Of a stretch of DNA of 64,000 nt, positions 36,649 through 46,588 are shown one piece after another (positions within the stretch are counted from its first letter, which is position 1; every line of letters starts with the position of its first letter). Source of the DNA: Paracoccus alkanivorans. Lineage in GTDB: Bacteria; Pseudomonadota; Alphaproteobacteria; Rhodobacterales; Rhodobacteraceae. The DNA is taken from the NCBI RefSeq assembly GCF_003697785.1, contig NZ_QOKZ01000003.1, positions 248,001 to 312,000 on the forward strand. The letters run 5' to 3'. Made by a program: the position numbers and the translations under genes. The notes beneath the pieces are model-generated. The model did no database searches, was not told the DNA's origin, and saw nothing but the letters and a program-made list of their open reading frames with translations.

Positions 36649-37413
36649 ATGCGCAAGACCATTCTTTCGGCGATCCTTGCCCTTGGGGCATTCACCGCCC
36701 CCGCCCTGTCCGAGACGATCCGCGTCGGCATGTCGGGCGGCTATTTCCCCTTCACCTTCACCCGCGCCGACGAGCTGCAGGGATTCGAGGTCGATTTCAT
36801 GCGCGCTGTTGCCGAGGAAACCGGTGACGAGGTCGAATTCGTCACGATGTCCTTCTCGGGCCTGATCGGAGCCCTGGAATCGGGCCGTATCGACACGGTC
36901 GCGAACCAGATCACCATCACCCCGGAACGCGAGGCGAAATTCACCTTTACCCAGCCCTATGTCTATGACGGCGCGCAGGTCGTGGTGAAGGCGGGCAACG
37001 AGGGCGAGATCACCGGCCCCGAAAGCCTCAAGGGCCGGTCGGTCGCGGTGAACCTGGGATCGAATTTCGAGGAATTGCTGCGCAACCTGCCCTATGCGGA
37101 CGAGATCGACATCCGCACCTATGAATCGAATATCGAGCAGGACACGGCGCTTGGCCGCGTCGATGCCTTCGTGATGGACCGCGTGTCCTCGGCGCAGGTG
37201 ATCGCGAAAAGCCCGCTGCCGCTGGCGCTGGCCGGACAGCCCTTCGACGAGATCCGCAACGCGCTGCCCTTCCGCGACGACGAGGCCGGAAACGCCCTGC
37301 GCGACCGCGTCGATGCCGCGATCACCACGTTGAAAGAGAACGGGAAGCTGGCCGAGATATCGGAGAAGTGGCTGGATGCGGACGTGACCAAGCCACTGGC
37401 TGAAGCCGACTGA
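36649..37413 (+). CDS. polar amino-acid ABC transporter, periplasmic binding protein
   Basis: 254 residues from the ATG at 36649 (AAGGAG seven bases upstream). Signal peptide MRKTILSAILALGAFTAPALS. Family-3 solute-binding motifs: GFEVDFMRAVAEETG, FSGLIGALESGRIDTVANQ, PEREAKFTFTQPYVYDG. VANQITITPEREAKF is closest in look to cystine/polar amino-acid binders (FliY/TcyA type). Its stop shares a base with the permease start (TGATG). Confidence 0.9.
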   Translation: MRKTILSAILALGAFTAPALSETIRVGMSGGYFPFTFTRADELQGFEVDFMRAVAEETGDEVEFVTMSFSGLIGALESGRIDTVANQITITPEREAKFTFTQPYVYDGAQVVVKAGNEGEITGPESLKGRSVAVNLGSNFEELLRNLPYADEIDIRTYESNIEQDTALGRVDAFVMDRVSSAQVIAKSPLPLALAGQPFDEIRNALPFRDDEAGNALRDRVDAAITTLKENGKLAEISEKWLDADVTKPLAEAD

Positions 37414-38087
37414 TGCGGCCTCTGGACATCGCCTATATGTGGGATCTCGTGCCGGTGATCGCCGGCTATATCCCACTGACCCTGTTCATGGCGCTGGTCT
37501 CGATGGTGGCAGCGCTGGTGCTGGCGGCGCTACTGGCCATCGTGCGGGTGCTGAAGATCCCCGTTCTGGACCGGGTCGTGGCGGTGTTCATCAGCTTTTT
37601 CCGGGGCACACCGCTGCTGGTGCAACTGTTCCTGTTCTATTACGGCCTGCCCCAGATGCTGACCTTCCTGACAAATATCGATGGCGTTACGGCGGCGATC
37701 TTCGGGCTGACCATGCATTTCTCGGCCTATATGGCCGAAAGCATCCGCGGCGCGATCCTTGGCGTCGACCGCAGCCAGTGGGAGGCCGCGCAATCCATCG
37801 GCATGACACAAGGCCAGCTCCTGCGGAGGATCGTTTTGCCGCAGGCGGCACGCACCGCCGCGCCGACCCTGGTGAATTACTTCATCGACATGATCAAAGG
37901 TACCTCGCTGGCCTTCACCCTTGGTGTCACCGAGATGATGGGCGCGGCCCAGAAAGAGGCAGCGGGCAGCTTCCTGTATCTGGAGGCATTCCTTGTCGTA
38001 GCGCTGTTCTACTGGGCCATTGTCGAGATCCTCTCGGTCGGTCAGCGCCGGATGGAACGGCATCTTGGAAAGGCGGTGGCGCGATGA
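37413..38087 (+). CDS. polar amino-acid ABC transporter permease
   Basis: 224 residues, about five membrane segments. HisM/GlnP-family features: FISFFRGTPLLVQLFLFYYGLPQ and the EAA loop WEAAQSIGMTQGQLLRRIVLPQAARTA. A single permease gene suggests a homodimeric channel. Coupled at both ends to its neighbours (TGATG and ATGA). Confidence 0.93.
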   Translation: MRPLDIAYMWDLVPVIAGYIPLTLFMALVSMVAALVLAALLAIVRVLKIPVLDRVVAVFISFFRGTPLLVQLFLFYYGLPQMLTFLTNIDGVTAAIFGLTMHFSAYMAESIRGAILGVDRSQWEAAQSIGMTQGQLLRRIVLPQAARTAAPTLVNYFIDMIKGTSLAFTLGVTEMMGAAQKEAAGSFLYLEAFLVVALFYWAIVEILSVGQRRMERHLGKAVAR

Positions 38088-38824
38088 GCTGCGAGATCGA
38101 TATCGCCGGGCTGGTCAAGCGTTTTGGCGGCAACGCGGTGCTGAACGGCATCGACCTGTGCCTGAAACCGGGCGAGCGTGTGGCGATCATCGGCCCGTCG
38201 GGAACCGGGAAATCGACGCTTCTGCGCTGCCTGAATTTCCTCGACCCTCCCGACGAGGGGCGGATCACGATCGGCGACCTGTCGGTCGATGCGGCAAGGG
38301 CAAGCAGGGCCGACATGCTGGCGCTGCGGCGGCGGACCGGCTTTGTCTTTCAGAACTATGCGCTTTTCGCCAACAAGACCGCCCGCGAAAATATCATGGA
38401 GGGGCTGATCACGGTCCGGAACTGGCCGAAACCCAAAGCCGAGGAACGCGCCCGCGAGATCCTGCAGCAGATCGGCCTTGGGGATCGCGGCGACAGCTAT
38501 CCCTCGGCGCTGTCGGGCGGGCAGCAGCAGCGGGTGGGAATCGGTCGCGCAATGGCGCTGGATGCCGAGTTGATGCTGTTCGACGAGCCGACAAGCGCGC
38601 TGGATCCGGAATGGGTGGGCGAGGTTCTGGACCTGATCCGCCGCATCGCGGATGGCCGCCAGACGATGCTGATCGTCACGCATGAGATGCAGTTCGCCCG
38701 CGAGATCGCCGACCGGATCGTATTCATGGAAGGCGGGCGGATCGTCGAGCAGGGACCGCCCGCGCAGATATTCGGCAATGCGCGGGATGAACGGACCCGT
38801 GCCTTCCTGCGCCGCGTGGGCTGA
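38084..38824 (+). CDS. polar amino-acid ABC transporter ATPase
   Basis: 246 residues from the ATG at 38084; a longer open frame upstream is a shadow of the permease gene. Walker A IGPSGTGKST, Q-loop FVFQNYALFANKTA, signature [13 protein letters not shown], Walker B LMLFDEPTSALD and H-loop VTHEMQF are intact, as in GlnQ/HisP/TcyN ATPases. Confidence 0.93.
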   Translation: MSCEIDIAGLVKRFGGNAVLNGIDLCLKPGERVAIIGPSGTGKSTLLRCLNFLDPPDEGRITIGDLSVDAARASRADMLALRRRTGFVFQNYALFANKTARENIMEGLITVRNWPKPKAEERAREILQQIGLGDRGDSYPSALSGGQQQRVGIGRAMALDAELMLFDEPTSALDPEWVGEVLDLIRRIADGRQTMLIVTHEMQFAREIADRIVFMEGGRIVEQGPPAQIFGNARDERTRAFLRRVG

Positions 38825-38927
38825 CCGGCGCGAAGCGCACTATCGGACAGGATGAATAGTCGACGCGATGCGCAAGCGGTCCGCGGCACAACCTGTAAAA
38901 GCGGCGGGTGCTGCACCACGAACTGAT

Positions 38928-38955
38928 GCGGCGCGCCATGAAAATGGCGCGCCGC
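38928..38955. terminator. strong hairpin between convergent ABC and TonB-receptor genes
   Basis: GCGGCGCGCCAT and ATGGCGCGCCGC form a perfect 12-bp stem with a GAAA loop. There is no long T-run on either side, so termination efficiency is uncertain, but its place between two converging genes fits. Confidence 0.65.
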
Positions 38956-39003
38956 TTACTACTGTGACAGTTTTCCGTGAAAATCCGGGAAAAGCACTCC
39001 GGC

Positions 39004-40956
39004 TCAGAAAGTAAAGTTCGCGGTCAAGCCAATGCTGCGGCCGATCTCCTTCTGGCTGACGACATATTCGAAATCGCCGCCATAGCTCGCCCGGTCAGCA
39101 TAATCCTCGTCAAAGAGATTGTTGATCTCGGCCCGGATCGTCAGGTTCTCGTAGCGTGCCGGTGTGTATTCGCCATAGACGTTCACAACCGTGTAACCGT
39201 CATAGTTTCGGCGTTCGTCTCCCCAGGGATCGACGCCGTGAAACGGCTCTTCAAAGACATGCTCGATCACGCCGCCGATCTTCATACCGCGGGTGATCTC
39301 GTGATTGGCATCAAGCGTCAGGACTCGGCCCGGAACGGTGCCGAAACCACGGATGTCGTTGCTGGTCGGGGCCTTACCATCCACCTCGACATCGATATCC
39401 GAATAGCGCAGTGTCGCGGAACCGCCGTCCCAGTTCTGACCCAGAGAGACACGCCAGCCCTCGCTGCGGATTTCCTTAACCTCGCTATCGCTGCGCGCAT
39501 TGCCGATCTTGGTGCGGAACGCCTCGACCCCGATGGTGGAACCGTCCTGCTCCCATGTCACGCCGAGAATGGCGTTTTGCGAGCGGGCCGAGCGAAGGTT
39601 GTCATAAACACCGTCCTCGTAAAGCACGAAACCCTGATTCAGGGGGATGCCGCCAAATACCGTGGAATAGCCAGCGTCGAATGACAGGGAATCGGTCGCA
39701 TGCCAGGTCAGGTTCGCATTGGCGCTTGCACCCTCGCTGTCGAACTTTTCGGCTTCGGTTCCATAGAAGCGGTTCCAGTCGTAACGCAGGCCGGTACTGT
39801 AGTCGATCTGTCCGACCGAGCCGCGAGCCTGCACAAAGACCCCGGTATTATGACTATCTTCCCGGAATTTCGTGTGAATGGCCTCACCGGTTCTTGGATG
39901 GATCCAGTAATCGTCAAGATAACCCGTCCGATTATGGAAATCCACCCCGGCAGCAAATTCGGTCTGACCTATCCTGAAGTGGTTTTGCAACACCGCCGAG
40001 AAAGATTCAGCCTCGCCAGCCGCCCGGTTGGGATCACGGCCGTCGTCGCGCGGAAGGTCGGTGGCAGTTAGTTCGTTCTTCGATGAAGACAGCAGAAGCT
40101 CGGGGTTGAACAGATCGCTGCTGGCCTCGGTCCGGCTGATTTTCAGCGTATGGGTGGTCTGCGTCATGTCGAAATATCGCGGAGCACTGTCACGCCCGAC
40201 GTAATCCACGACATTCGGGCGGAACGGGCGCAGTGAATCGTCCTTGACCTGAATGCCGCCATATTCAAAGCGCCAGCCATTCGCCTCGGCCCCCAGCTTG
40301 ACCATGTAGCTGTCGAGATCGGCGCCCGTATATTTCACCGTCTCGCCATCGCCACCCTCGTAGTCGTCGCCGGTGGCGCGCTTGGCATAGATCAGGGCAT
40401 CGACCGGCCCCTGGCGGCCATACAGGGTCAGCGCACCGGTCGCGGTATCGCCGTTCGACTCGAAACCCGTGGTCAGCTTGCCGCCGAAATTCCGGCCATC
40501 TTCAAGCAGGTCCAGGGCCGATTTCGTTTCATATTCGATCGAGCCGCCCAATGCGTCGGGGCCGGCATCAGCCGGAGCAACCCCGGCATCGACCCGCGCG
40601 GCCTTCAGCAGACCCGGATCGATCAGGTTCGTGCCGGTGTGATGCCACATGCGGTTGTTCTGCAGCGCGCCGTCAATGGTGACCGCCATCTGCTCCTGGT
40701 CGATCCCGTTGACATAGACCCGCTCGGTCAGCGCGATCCCGCCATCCACGATCACGCCGGGCTCCGAACGGAACAGATCGGCAAGTCCGCCGGTCTCCGC
40801 CGCTTTCAGATCTTCTTCGTCTACCTCGATCTGGCCGGTGACATATGCATCGCGTGCATAAAGAACAATCGGCTCAAGCGTGATCGGTTGTGCGAGCGCA
40901 AGGCCAGGAACCATCGCGGTACTCAATACCAGTGTCGCCCGGGTGATCTTGGGCAT
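39004..40956 (-). CDS. TonB-dependent outer-membrane receptor
   Basis: 650 residues. Signal peptide MPKITRATLVLSTAMVPGLALAQ; plug domain with DLFRSEPGVIVDGG, YVNGIDQEQMAVTIDG and DAGPDALGGSIEYETKSA; then a long beta-barrel ending in IGLTANFTF with the C-terminal phenylalanine used by the Bam machinery. The plug segment NNRMWHHTGTNLIDPGLLKA is reminiscent of heme/hemoglobin-type receptors, but no heme or siderophore genes are next to it, so the ligand is open. GGAGGAAGTCC precedes the ATG. Confidence 0.92.
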   Translation of the reverse strand: MPKITRATLVLSTAMVPGLALAQPITLEPIVLYARDAYVTGQIEVDEEDLKAAETGGLADLFRSEPGVIVDGGIALTERVYVNGIDQEQMAVTIDGALQNNRMWHHTGTNLIDPGLLKAARVDAGVAPADAGPDALGGSIEYETKSALDLLEDGRNFGGKLTTGFESNGDTATGALTLYGRQGPVDALIYAKRATGDDYEGGDGETVKYTGADLDSYMVKLGAEANGWRFEYGGIQVKDDSLRPFRPNVVDYVGRDSAPRYFDMTQTTHTLKISRTEASSDLFNPELLLSSSKNELTATDLPRDDGRDPNRAAGEAESFSAVLQNHFRIGQTEFAAGVDFHNRTGYLDDYWIHPRTGEAIHTKFREDSHNTGVFVQARGSVGQIDYSTGLRYDWNRFYGTEAEKFDSEGASANANLTWHATDSLSFDAGYSTVFGGIPLNQGFVLYEDGVYDNLRSARSQNAILGVTWEQDGSTIGVEAFRTKIGNARSDSEVKEIRSEGWRVSLGQNWDGGSATLRYSDIDVEVDGKAPTSNDIRGFGTVPGRVLTLDANHEITRGMKIGGVIEHVFEEPFHGVDPWGDERRNYDGYTVVNVYGEYTPARYENLTIRAEINNLFDEDYADRASYGGDFEYVVSQKEIGRSIGLTANFTF

Positions 40957-41151
40957 GGACTTCCTCCATCGAAACCTGTTGCTGGCTTGCGACAGCGGAA
41001 ATCCGCATTGCTGGCTTGGCGGGCTTTTTAACCAACGATGACCGCGAATGCGAGATGATTCCGTGCTGCCATTCCGCGGTCATGCAAATCTGCCACAGTC
41101 CGGGTCTGCGGTATCCGCGGAAGCAGAACCGCAACCTTTCGACGAAATACG

Positions 41152-42678
41152 TCAGCCAAGCAACAGGCCGGTCCCCAATCCGATGACCAGCGCCAGGCCC
41201 GCCAACGCGAAGGACCGCCAGCGGGGACGGGGTGTTTTGGGCTGGGGCTTAGCATGAGCGTGTTCCCAAAGCATCCGGTCGACCAGCTTTGGCAATAACG
41301 GGCCATAGCGGCCCAATGTCTGCGCCACCTGCACCGCGTCCTTCGTCATCGCCCGCGGCCCGAGACTGGCCTTGATGTAATCCGAAACCACGGGCTTGGC
41401 CGCCTCCCACATGTTCAATTGCGGATCCAGCGAGCGCGCCACCCCCTCTACGACAACCATGGTGCGCTGCAGCAGGATCAGCTCGGTCCGCGTGGGCATC
41501 CCGAAGCGCTCGGTGACCTCGAACAGATAGGCCAGCAGGTTAGCCATCGAGATCTGGCTTGCATCGGCGCCGAAAATCGGTTCGCCGACAGCACGCAGGG
41601 CACGGGCGAACGCCGCCTCGTCACGGTCGCGGGGAACGTAGCCCGCCTCGAAATGCACGCGCGCCACGCGGCGATAGTCGCGGCGGATGAAGCCCATCAG
41701 GATCTCGGCATAGACGCGGCGCGTATATTCATCGATCTCGCCCATGATCCCGAAATCATAAGCTATGATATCTCCGTCCGGCGCGACCTTGAGATTGCCG
41801 TGATGCATGTCTGCGTGGAAAAAACCGTCACGGAGGGCATGCTGCAGGAAAAGCTGGATCACCCGGCGGGCGATATGACTGATGTCGTGACCCGCCGCGA
41901 TCAACGCCTCGCGGTCGCCCATCGGGATGCCCTCTGCCCAGTCCGAGGTCAGCACCCGGCGCGATGACAGATGCCAATGCGGCAGTGGGATGGCGAAATC
42001 CTTGTCCTCGCGGGTATTCTCGGCGAATTCCGAGGCGGAGGCAGCTTCGAGACGCAGGTCGAGTTCACCGGTAACCACCGACTCGAAATGGCTGATGACA
42101 TCGCGGGGACGCAGGCGGCGGCTGAAAGGAGCGATGCCCTCGATCATTCCGGCAGCGAAATGGAACGCGTCGATGTCGCGGCGAAAGGCGCCCACGATGC
42201 CGGGGCGCAGCACCTTGACGGCAACTTCGCGTCCGGTTTCCCGCAGCCTTGCCCGATGGACCTGCGCGATGGAGGCCGCCGCGACCGGTTCCGAGAATTC
42301 CGAGAACAGTTCATCGACAGGCTGACCGAGTTCGGCCGCCACCATCTGCTTTGCCGTCTCGGTCGGAAAGGGCGGCAGCCGGTCCTGCAGCATCCGCAAT
42401 TGGTCGGCTAATTCGGTGCCGACGACATCGGCGCGGGTCGAGAGGATCTGTCCGAACTTGATATAGGCGGGACCGAGCGCCGTGATCGCCCGCGTCACAG
42501 GCGGCAGATCGGGATTGCCCCTGTAGCCCATCCAGCGGAACGGCCAGCCCAGCACCCGTGCCGCCAGACGCAGCCGGGCCGGGGCTTCGATCGCGTCAAG
42601 CGCCACGCCCATCGCGCCGGTCCGCTCGAATGTCGCGCCGGTCCGGATCAGGCGCAGGATGTTATGCGGACCGCGCAT
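41152..42678 (-). CDS. ubiB: UbiB, ubiquinone-biosynthesis atypical kinase/ATPase
   Basis: 508 residues from the ATG at 42678, which shares a base with the ubiE stop (TAATG). Family marks: the KxGQ motif KFGQILSTR (residues 74-77), AAASIAQVHRARL (Ala-rich nucleotide loop), VAVKVLRPG, the ExD region GELDLRLEAASASEF and the catalytic HADMHHGNLKV and YDFGIMGEI segments. Two C-terminal hydrophobic stretches end the protein (FALAGLALVIGLGTGLLLG), as in COQ8/UbiB membrane anchors. Confidence 0.95.
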   Translation of the reverse strand: MRGPHNILRLIRTGATFERTGAMGVALDAIEAPARLRLAARVLGWPFRWMGYRGNPDLPPVTRAITALGPAYIKFGQILSTRADVVGTELADQLRMLQDRLPPFPTETAKQMVAAELGQPVDELFSEFSEPVAAASIAQVHRARLRETGREVAVKVLRPGIVGAFRRDIDAFHFAAGMIEGIAPFSRRLRPRDVISHFESVVTGELDLRLEAASASEFAENTREDKDFAIPLPHWHLSSRRVLTSDWAEGIPMGDREALIAAGHDISHIARRVIQLFLQHALRDGFFHADMHHGNLKVAPDGDIIAYDFGIMGEIDEYTRRVYAEILMGFIRRDYRRVARVHFEAGYVPRDRDEAAFARALRAVGEPIFGADASQISMANLLAYLFEVTERFGMPTRTELILLQRTMVVVEGVARSLDPQLNMWEAAKPVVSDYIKASLGPRAMTKDAVQVAQTLGRYGPLLPKLVDRMLWEHAHAKPQPKTPRPRWRSFALAGLALVIGLGTGLLLG

Positions 42679-43424
42679 TAAAGTTTCCAGCCGGAATGCA
42701 GTGCGGCGATTCCCATCGACAGGTTGCGCCATTGGACGCGGCCGAAACCGGCCTTGCGGATCATGTCGCCAAAGGCCTCCTGATCGGGAAAGCGGCGGAT
42801 CGATTCGACGAGATACTGATAACTGTCGCGGTCGCCGGTCACCGCCTGCCCCATCGCCGGGATCACGTTGAAGCTGTAGCGGTCATAGGCCCATTGCATC
42901 ATCGGCACCGGGATCCGACTGAATTCCAGCACCATCAGCCGCCCGCCGGGACGCAATACGCGGAACGCCTCGGCCAGCGCGTCGTCTATGCGGGTGACGT
43001 TGCGGATGCCGAAGCTGATCGTGTAGCGGTCAAAGCTGCCATCCGCGAAAGGCAGCCGCATCGCGTCGCCGGTCACCCATGCGAGCCGGTCGGCCAGCTT
43101 GGCGGCCTCGCCCCGCTTGCGCCCTTCTACCAGCATGGATTCGGTCATGTCGCAAACGGTAACGCGCGCGCCCGGCGCCCGGTCGAGGAATCGAAAGGCG
43201 ATATCGCCCGTGCCACCGGCCACATCCAGCAGATGCTGCCCGTCGCGCGGTGCGAGCCAGTCCATCATCGCGTTCTTCCAGACACGGTGAACGCCCACGC
43301 TCATCAGGTCGTTCATCAGGTCATAGCGCGAGGCCACGCTGGAAAATACACCATGGACCAGCTTGGCCTTGTCGTCCTCGTCCACGGTCCGGAAACCGAA
43401 ATGGGTCTGTTTCTTTTCGCTCAT
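42678..43424 (-). CDS. ubiE: UbiE, ubiquinone/menaquinone C-methyltransferase
   Basis: 248 residues. SAM-binding motif [10 protein letters not shown] (65-74), [38 protein letters not shown] and the family signature [21 protein letters not shown] stretch ([18 protein letters not shown]). It methylates the benzoquinol ring in ubiquinone synthesis. First gene of the ubiE-ubiB pair, divergent from mutM, an arrangement usual in alphaproteobacteria. Confidence 0.96.
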   Translation of the reverse strand: MSEKKQTHFGFRTVDEDDKAKLVHGVFSSVASRYDLMNDLMSVGVHRVWKNAMMDWLAPRDGQHLLDVAGGTGDIAFRFLDRAPGARVTVCDMTESMLVEGRKRGEAAKLADRLAWVTGDAMRLPFADGSFDRYTISFGIRNVTRIDDALAEAFRVLRPGGRLMVLEFSRIPVPMMQWAYDRYSFNVIPAMGQAVTGDRDSYQYLVESIRRFPDQEAFGDMIRKAGFGRVQWRNLSMGIAALHSGWKL

Positions 43425-43524
43425 CGCGCTTGCCGTCCGCTGTCCTTCGCGCCAGATATGTCAGGCGCATCGCGCGCACAATGACCGGGATAGGCCAAAG
43501 GCGCAATGCAGCGAAAGGAAACGG

Positions 43525-44370
43525 ATGCCGGAACTGCCAGAAGTCGAAACGGTCAGGCGCGGATTGCAACCGCATCTGGAAGGCCAGCGCATCGCCCGCG
43601 CCGAGGCTCGCCGCCCCGATCTGCGCTGGCCCCTGCCGCCCGACCTGGTGCAGGTGCTGACCGGCGCAACGGTGACGGCGCTGCGCAGGCGGTCAAAATA
43701 CCTGCTGGCCGATCTGGACCGGGGTGGAACGCTGCTGATGCATCTGGGCATGTCGGGACGGCTTCTGGTCGAGGGCGCGGGGCTGGCCGGATTTCACCGC
43801 GACCCATCCATCCTGTCGCGTCATGATCACGTCGTGTTCGTGACCGGGGCGGGCACGACGATCACCTTCAACGATGCCCGCCGCTTTGGCATGATCGACC
43901 TGATCCGCGAAGGCGAAGCCCATCCGCTACTGGCTCATCTGGGGTCGGAGCCGTTCGATCCGGATTTCGATACGGGCTATCTGGCGGCGGCTTTCACCGG
44001 GCGACGCGCGCCGGTCAAGCAGGCATTGCTGGATCAGCGGATCGTCGCGGGGCTGGGCAATATCTATGTCAGCGAGGCGCTGCACCGGGCGGGCATCGAT
44101 CCGCGCCGCGCCGCAGGCCGCATAGGCGAGGAACGGATTGCAGCGCTTGTGGGGCATATCCGCGATGTGTTGACGGATGCCATCGCCGCCGGAGGCTCTT
44201 CCCTGCGCGATCACCGGCAGGCAACCGGGGAACTGGGATATTTCCAGCACAGCTTTCGCGTCTATAACCGCGAGAACGCGCCCTGCCCCAATCAGGGCTG
44301 CACCGGACATATAAGGCGGATCGTCCAGTCCGGGCGGTCGAGTTTTTTCTGTCCCCGCTGTCAACGCTAA
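43525..44370 (+). CDS. mutM: MutM, formamidopyrimidine-DNA glycosylase
   Basis: 281 residues from the ATG at 43525 (GAAAGGAAA upstream). The N-terminal PELPEVE holds catalytic Pro1/Glu2 after Met removal. Also seen: [35 protein letters not shown] (helix-two-turns-helix) and a C-terminal zinc finger with CPNQGC and CPRC (C-X4-C...C-X2-C). Excises 8-oxoguanine and formamidopyrimidines with AP-lyase activity. Confidence 0.96.
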   Translation: MPELPEVETVRRGLQPHLEGQRIARAEARRPDLRWPLPPDLVQVLTGATVTALRRRSKYLLADLDRGGTLLMHLGMSGRLLVEGAGLAGFHRDPSILSRHDHVVFVTGAGTTITFNDARRFGMIDLIREGEAHPLLAHLGSEPFDPDFDTGYLAAAFTGRRAPVKQALLDQRIVAGLGNIYVSEALHRAGIDPRRAAGRIGEERIAALVGHIRDVLTDAIAAGGSSLRDHRQATGELGYFQHSFRVYNRENAPCPNQGCTGHIRRIVQSGRSSFFCPRCQR

Positions 44371-44449
44371 CATGGCGCATCCTTGCCGATGCAAAGGGAA
44401 ATTGGTGACAATTCTGCGAATTTCGGGGGCAAGAAGGCCCGACTCCCTG

Positions 44450-44478
44450 CTTGCAGCCTCATTTTCCCCACCTATATA
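44450..44478 (+). promoter_or_regulatory. RpoH-type heat-shock promoter upstream of dnaK
   Basis: CTTGCA (44450-44455) and CTATATA (44472-44478) are 16 bases apart and resemble alphaproteobacterial sigma-32 promoters (CTTG at -35, a C/T-rich TATnT at -10). They lie about 114 bases before the dnaK start. No CIRCE inverted repeat is seen. Confidence 0.55.
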
Positions 44479-44591
44479 CAGCCGCGAAGCCACGGATTCG
44501 TTCCGGGTGTGAATCAATCATAGGGATCGGGCCGCGGGGGCCATAACGGACCCAAGGCTCATCATATCGCCGCAAGAAAGGTTAGAAATAC

Positions 44592-46511
44592 ATGTCCAAA
44601 GTCATCGGGATTGACCTCGGCACCACGAATAGCTGCGTCGCCATCATGGATGGCAGCCAGCCGAAGGTGATCGAAAACAGCGAAGGCGCTCGCACCACCC
44701 CCTCGATCGTCGGCTTCACCGACGGGGAGCGTCTGGTCGGCCAATCCGCCAAGCGTCAGGCCGTGACCAACCCCACCAACACCGTCTTCGCCGTCAAGCG
44801 CCTGATCGGCCGCCGCATCGGCGACGAAGCCGTCGAGAAGGACAAGAAACTGGTCCCCTACTCGATCGTGGATGGCGGCAATGGCGATGCCTGGGTCGAG
44901 GTGAAGGGCGAGAATTACTCCCCCGCTCAGGTCAGCGCGATGATCCTTCAGAAGATGAAGGAGACCGCCGAAAGCTATCTGGGCGAGGATGTGACGCAGG
45001 CCGTCATCACCGTCCCGGCCTATTTCAATGACGCCCAGCGTCAGGCCACCAAGGACGCCGGCAAGATCGCCGGTCTCGAAGTGCTGCGGATCATCAACGA
45101 ACCGACGGCGGCTGCGCTTGCCTATGGCCTCGACAAGAAGGACAGCAAGACCATCGCGGTTTATGACCTTGGCGGCGGCACCTTCGACATCACCATCCTG
45201 GAAATCGACGACGGGCTGTTCGAAGTCAAATCGACCAACGGGGACACCTTCCTCGGCGGCGAGGATTTCGACATGCGGATCGTGAACTACCTCGCCGATG
45301 AGTTCAGGAAAGAGCATGGCGTCGATCTGACCAAGGACAAGATGGCGCTTCAGCGCCTGAAGGAAGCTGCCGAGAAGGCCAAGATCGAGCTGTCCTCCTC
45401 CAGCCAGACCGAGATCAACCAGCCGTTCATCTCGATGGACAAGGATTCCGGCACACCGCTGCACATGGTCATGAAACTGACCCGCGCCAAGCTGGAAAGC
45501 CTTGTGGGCGACCTCATCAAACGGACCATGAAACCGGTTCAGGAAGCGTTGAAAGATGCGGGTGTTTCCAAGTCCGATATCGACGAGGTGGTTCTGGTCG
45601 GCGGCATGACCCGCATGCCCAAGGTGTTCCAGGAAGTCACCGATTTCTTCGGCAAGGAACCGCATAAGGGCGTGAACCCTGACGAGGTCGTGGCACTGGG
45701 TGCCGCGATTCAGGCTGGCGTGCTGCAAGGCGATGTCAAGGACGTGGTTCTGCTGGACGTGACCCCGCTTTCACTGGGGATCGAAACCCTGGGTGGCGTG
45801 TTCACCCGGCTGATCGACCGCAACACCACCATCCCGACCAAGAAGAGCCAGATCTTCTCGACCGCCGAGGACAACCAGAACGCGGTGACGATCCGCGTCT
45901 TCCAGGGCGAGCGCGAGATGGCGGCGGATAACAAGCTGCTGGGTCAGTTCAACCTGGAGGACATTCCGCCCGCGCCGCGCGGCATGCCGCAGATCGAGGT
46001 GACCTTCGACATCGACGCCAACGGCATCGTGTCGGTCAGCGCCAGGGACAAGGGCACAGGCAAAGAGCAGAACATCACCATCCAGGCCTCGGGCGGCCTG
46101 TCCGACGAGGATATCGAGCGGATGGTGAAGGATGCCGAAGCCAATGCCGAGGCCGACAAGGGCCGCCGCGAACTGGTCGAGGCCAAGAACCAGGCCGAAA
46201 GCCTGATCCACAGCACCAAGAAGTCGCTGGAAGAACATGGCGACAAGGTGGACGAATCGACCGTCGAGGCGATCGAGCTGGCCATCGGCGCGCTGGAAGA
46301 GGCCGTGAAATCGGACGACGCCGGCAAGATCAAGTCCGGCATCCAGAACGTCATGGATGCCTCGATGAAGCTGGGCGAAGCCATCTACAAGGCGCAGCAG
46401 GACGGCGCCGATGGCGACGGCGGCAGCAGCGATGACGAGCCGCGCGCTGCCGACGAGGATATCGTGGACGCCGATTTCGAGGATCTCGGCGAAGACAAGA
46501 AACGCGGCTGA
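44592..46511 (+). CDS. dnaK: DnaK, Hsp70 chaperone
   Basis: 639 residues, full length. N-terminal ATPase domain with [50 protein letters not shown] and [16 protein letters not shown]; substrate-binding domain from [14 protein letters not shown]; acidic C-terminal tail [14 protein letters not shown]. An AAGAAAGGTTAG leader lies before the ATG. Forms a unit with dnaJ 77 bases downstream. Confidence 0.98.
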   Translation: MSKVIGIDLGTTNSCVAIMDGSQPKVIENSEGARTTPSIVGFTDGERLVGQSAKRQAVTNPTNTVFAVKRLIGRRIGDEAVEKDKKLVPYSIVDGGNGDAWVEVKGENYSPAQVSAMILQKMKETAESYLGEDVTQAVITVPAYFNDAQRQATKDAGKIAGLEVLRIINEPTAAALAYGLDKKDSKTIAVYDLGGGTFDITILEIDDGLFEVKSTNGDTFLGGEDFDMRIVNYLADEFRKEHGVDLTKDKMALQRLKEAAEKAKIELSSSSQTEINQPFISMDKDSGTPLHMVMKLTRAKLESLVGDLIKRTMKPVQEALKDAGVSKSDIDEVVLVGGMTRMPKVFQEVTDFFGKEPHKGVNPDEVVALGAAIQAGVLQGDVKDVVLLDVTPLSLGIETLGGVFTRLIDRNTTIPTKKSQIFSTAEDNQNAVTIRVFQGEREMAADNKLLGQFNLEDIPPAPRGMPQIEVTFDIDANGIVSVSARDKGTGKEQNITIQASGGLSDEDIERMVKDAEANAEADKGRRELVEAKNQAESLIHSTKKSLEEHGDKVDESTVEAIELAIGALEEAVKSDDAGKIKSGIQNVMDASMKLGEAIYKAQQDGADGDGGSSDDEPRAADEDIVDADFEDLGEDKKRG

Positions 46512-46530
46512 TCCGGGCCGTATCCCTGGA

Positions 46531-46554
46531 CCGGCCCGCGCCAATGCGGGCCGG
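46531..46554. other. intercistronic hairpin between dnaK and dnaJ
   Basis: CCGGCCCGC and GCGGGCCGG pair perfectly around a six-base loop. No T-run follows, so it is more likely an mRNA-stabilising or partial-termination element that lowers dnaJ relative to dnaK than a full terminator. Confidence 0.6.
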
Positions 46555-46588
46555 ACTGCATTCCGGGGGTCAGTAAACAGGACATAAC

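Noticed and set aside
44562..45728. 388-codon minus-strand frame
   Set aside because: Antisense to dnaK, no motif or ribosome site.
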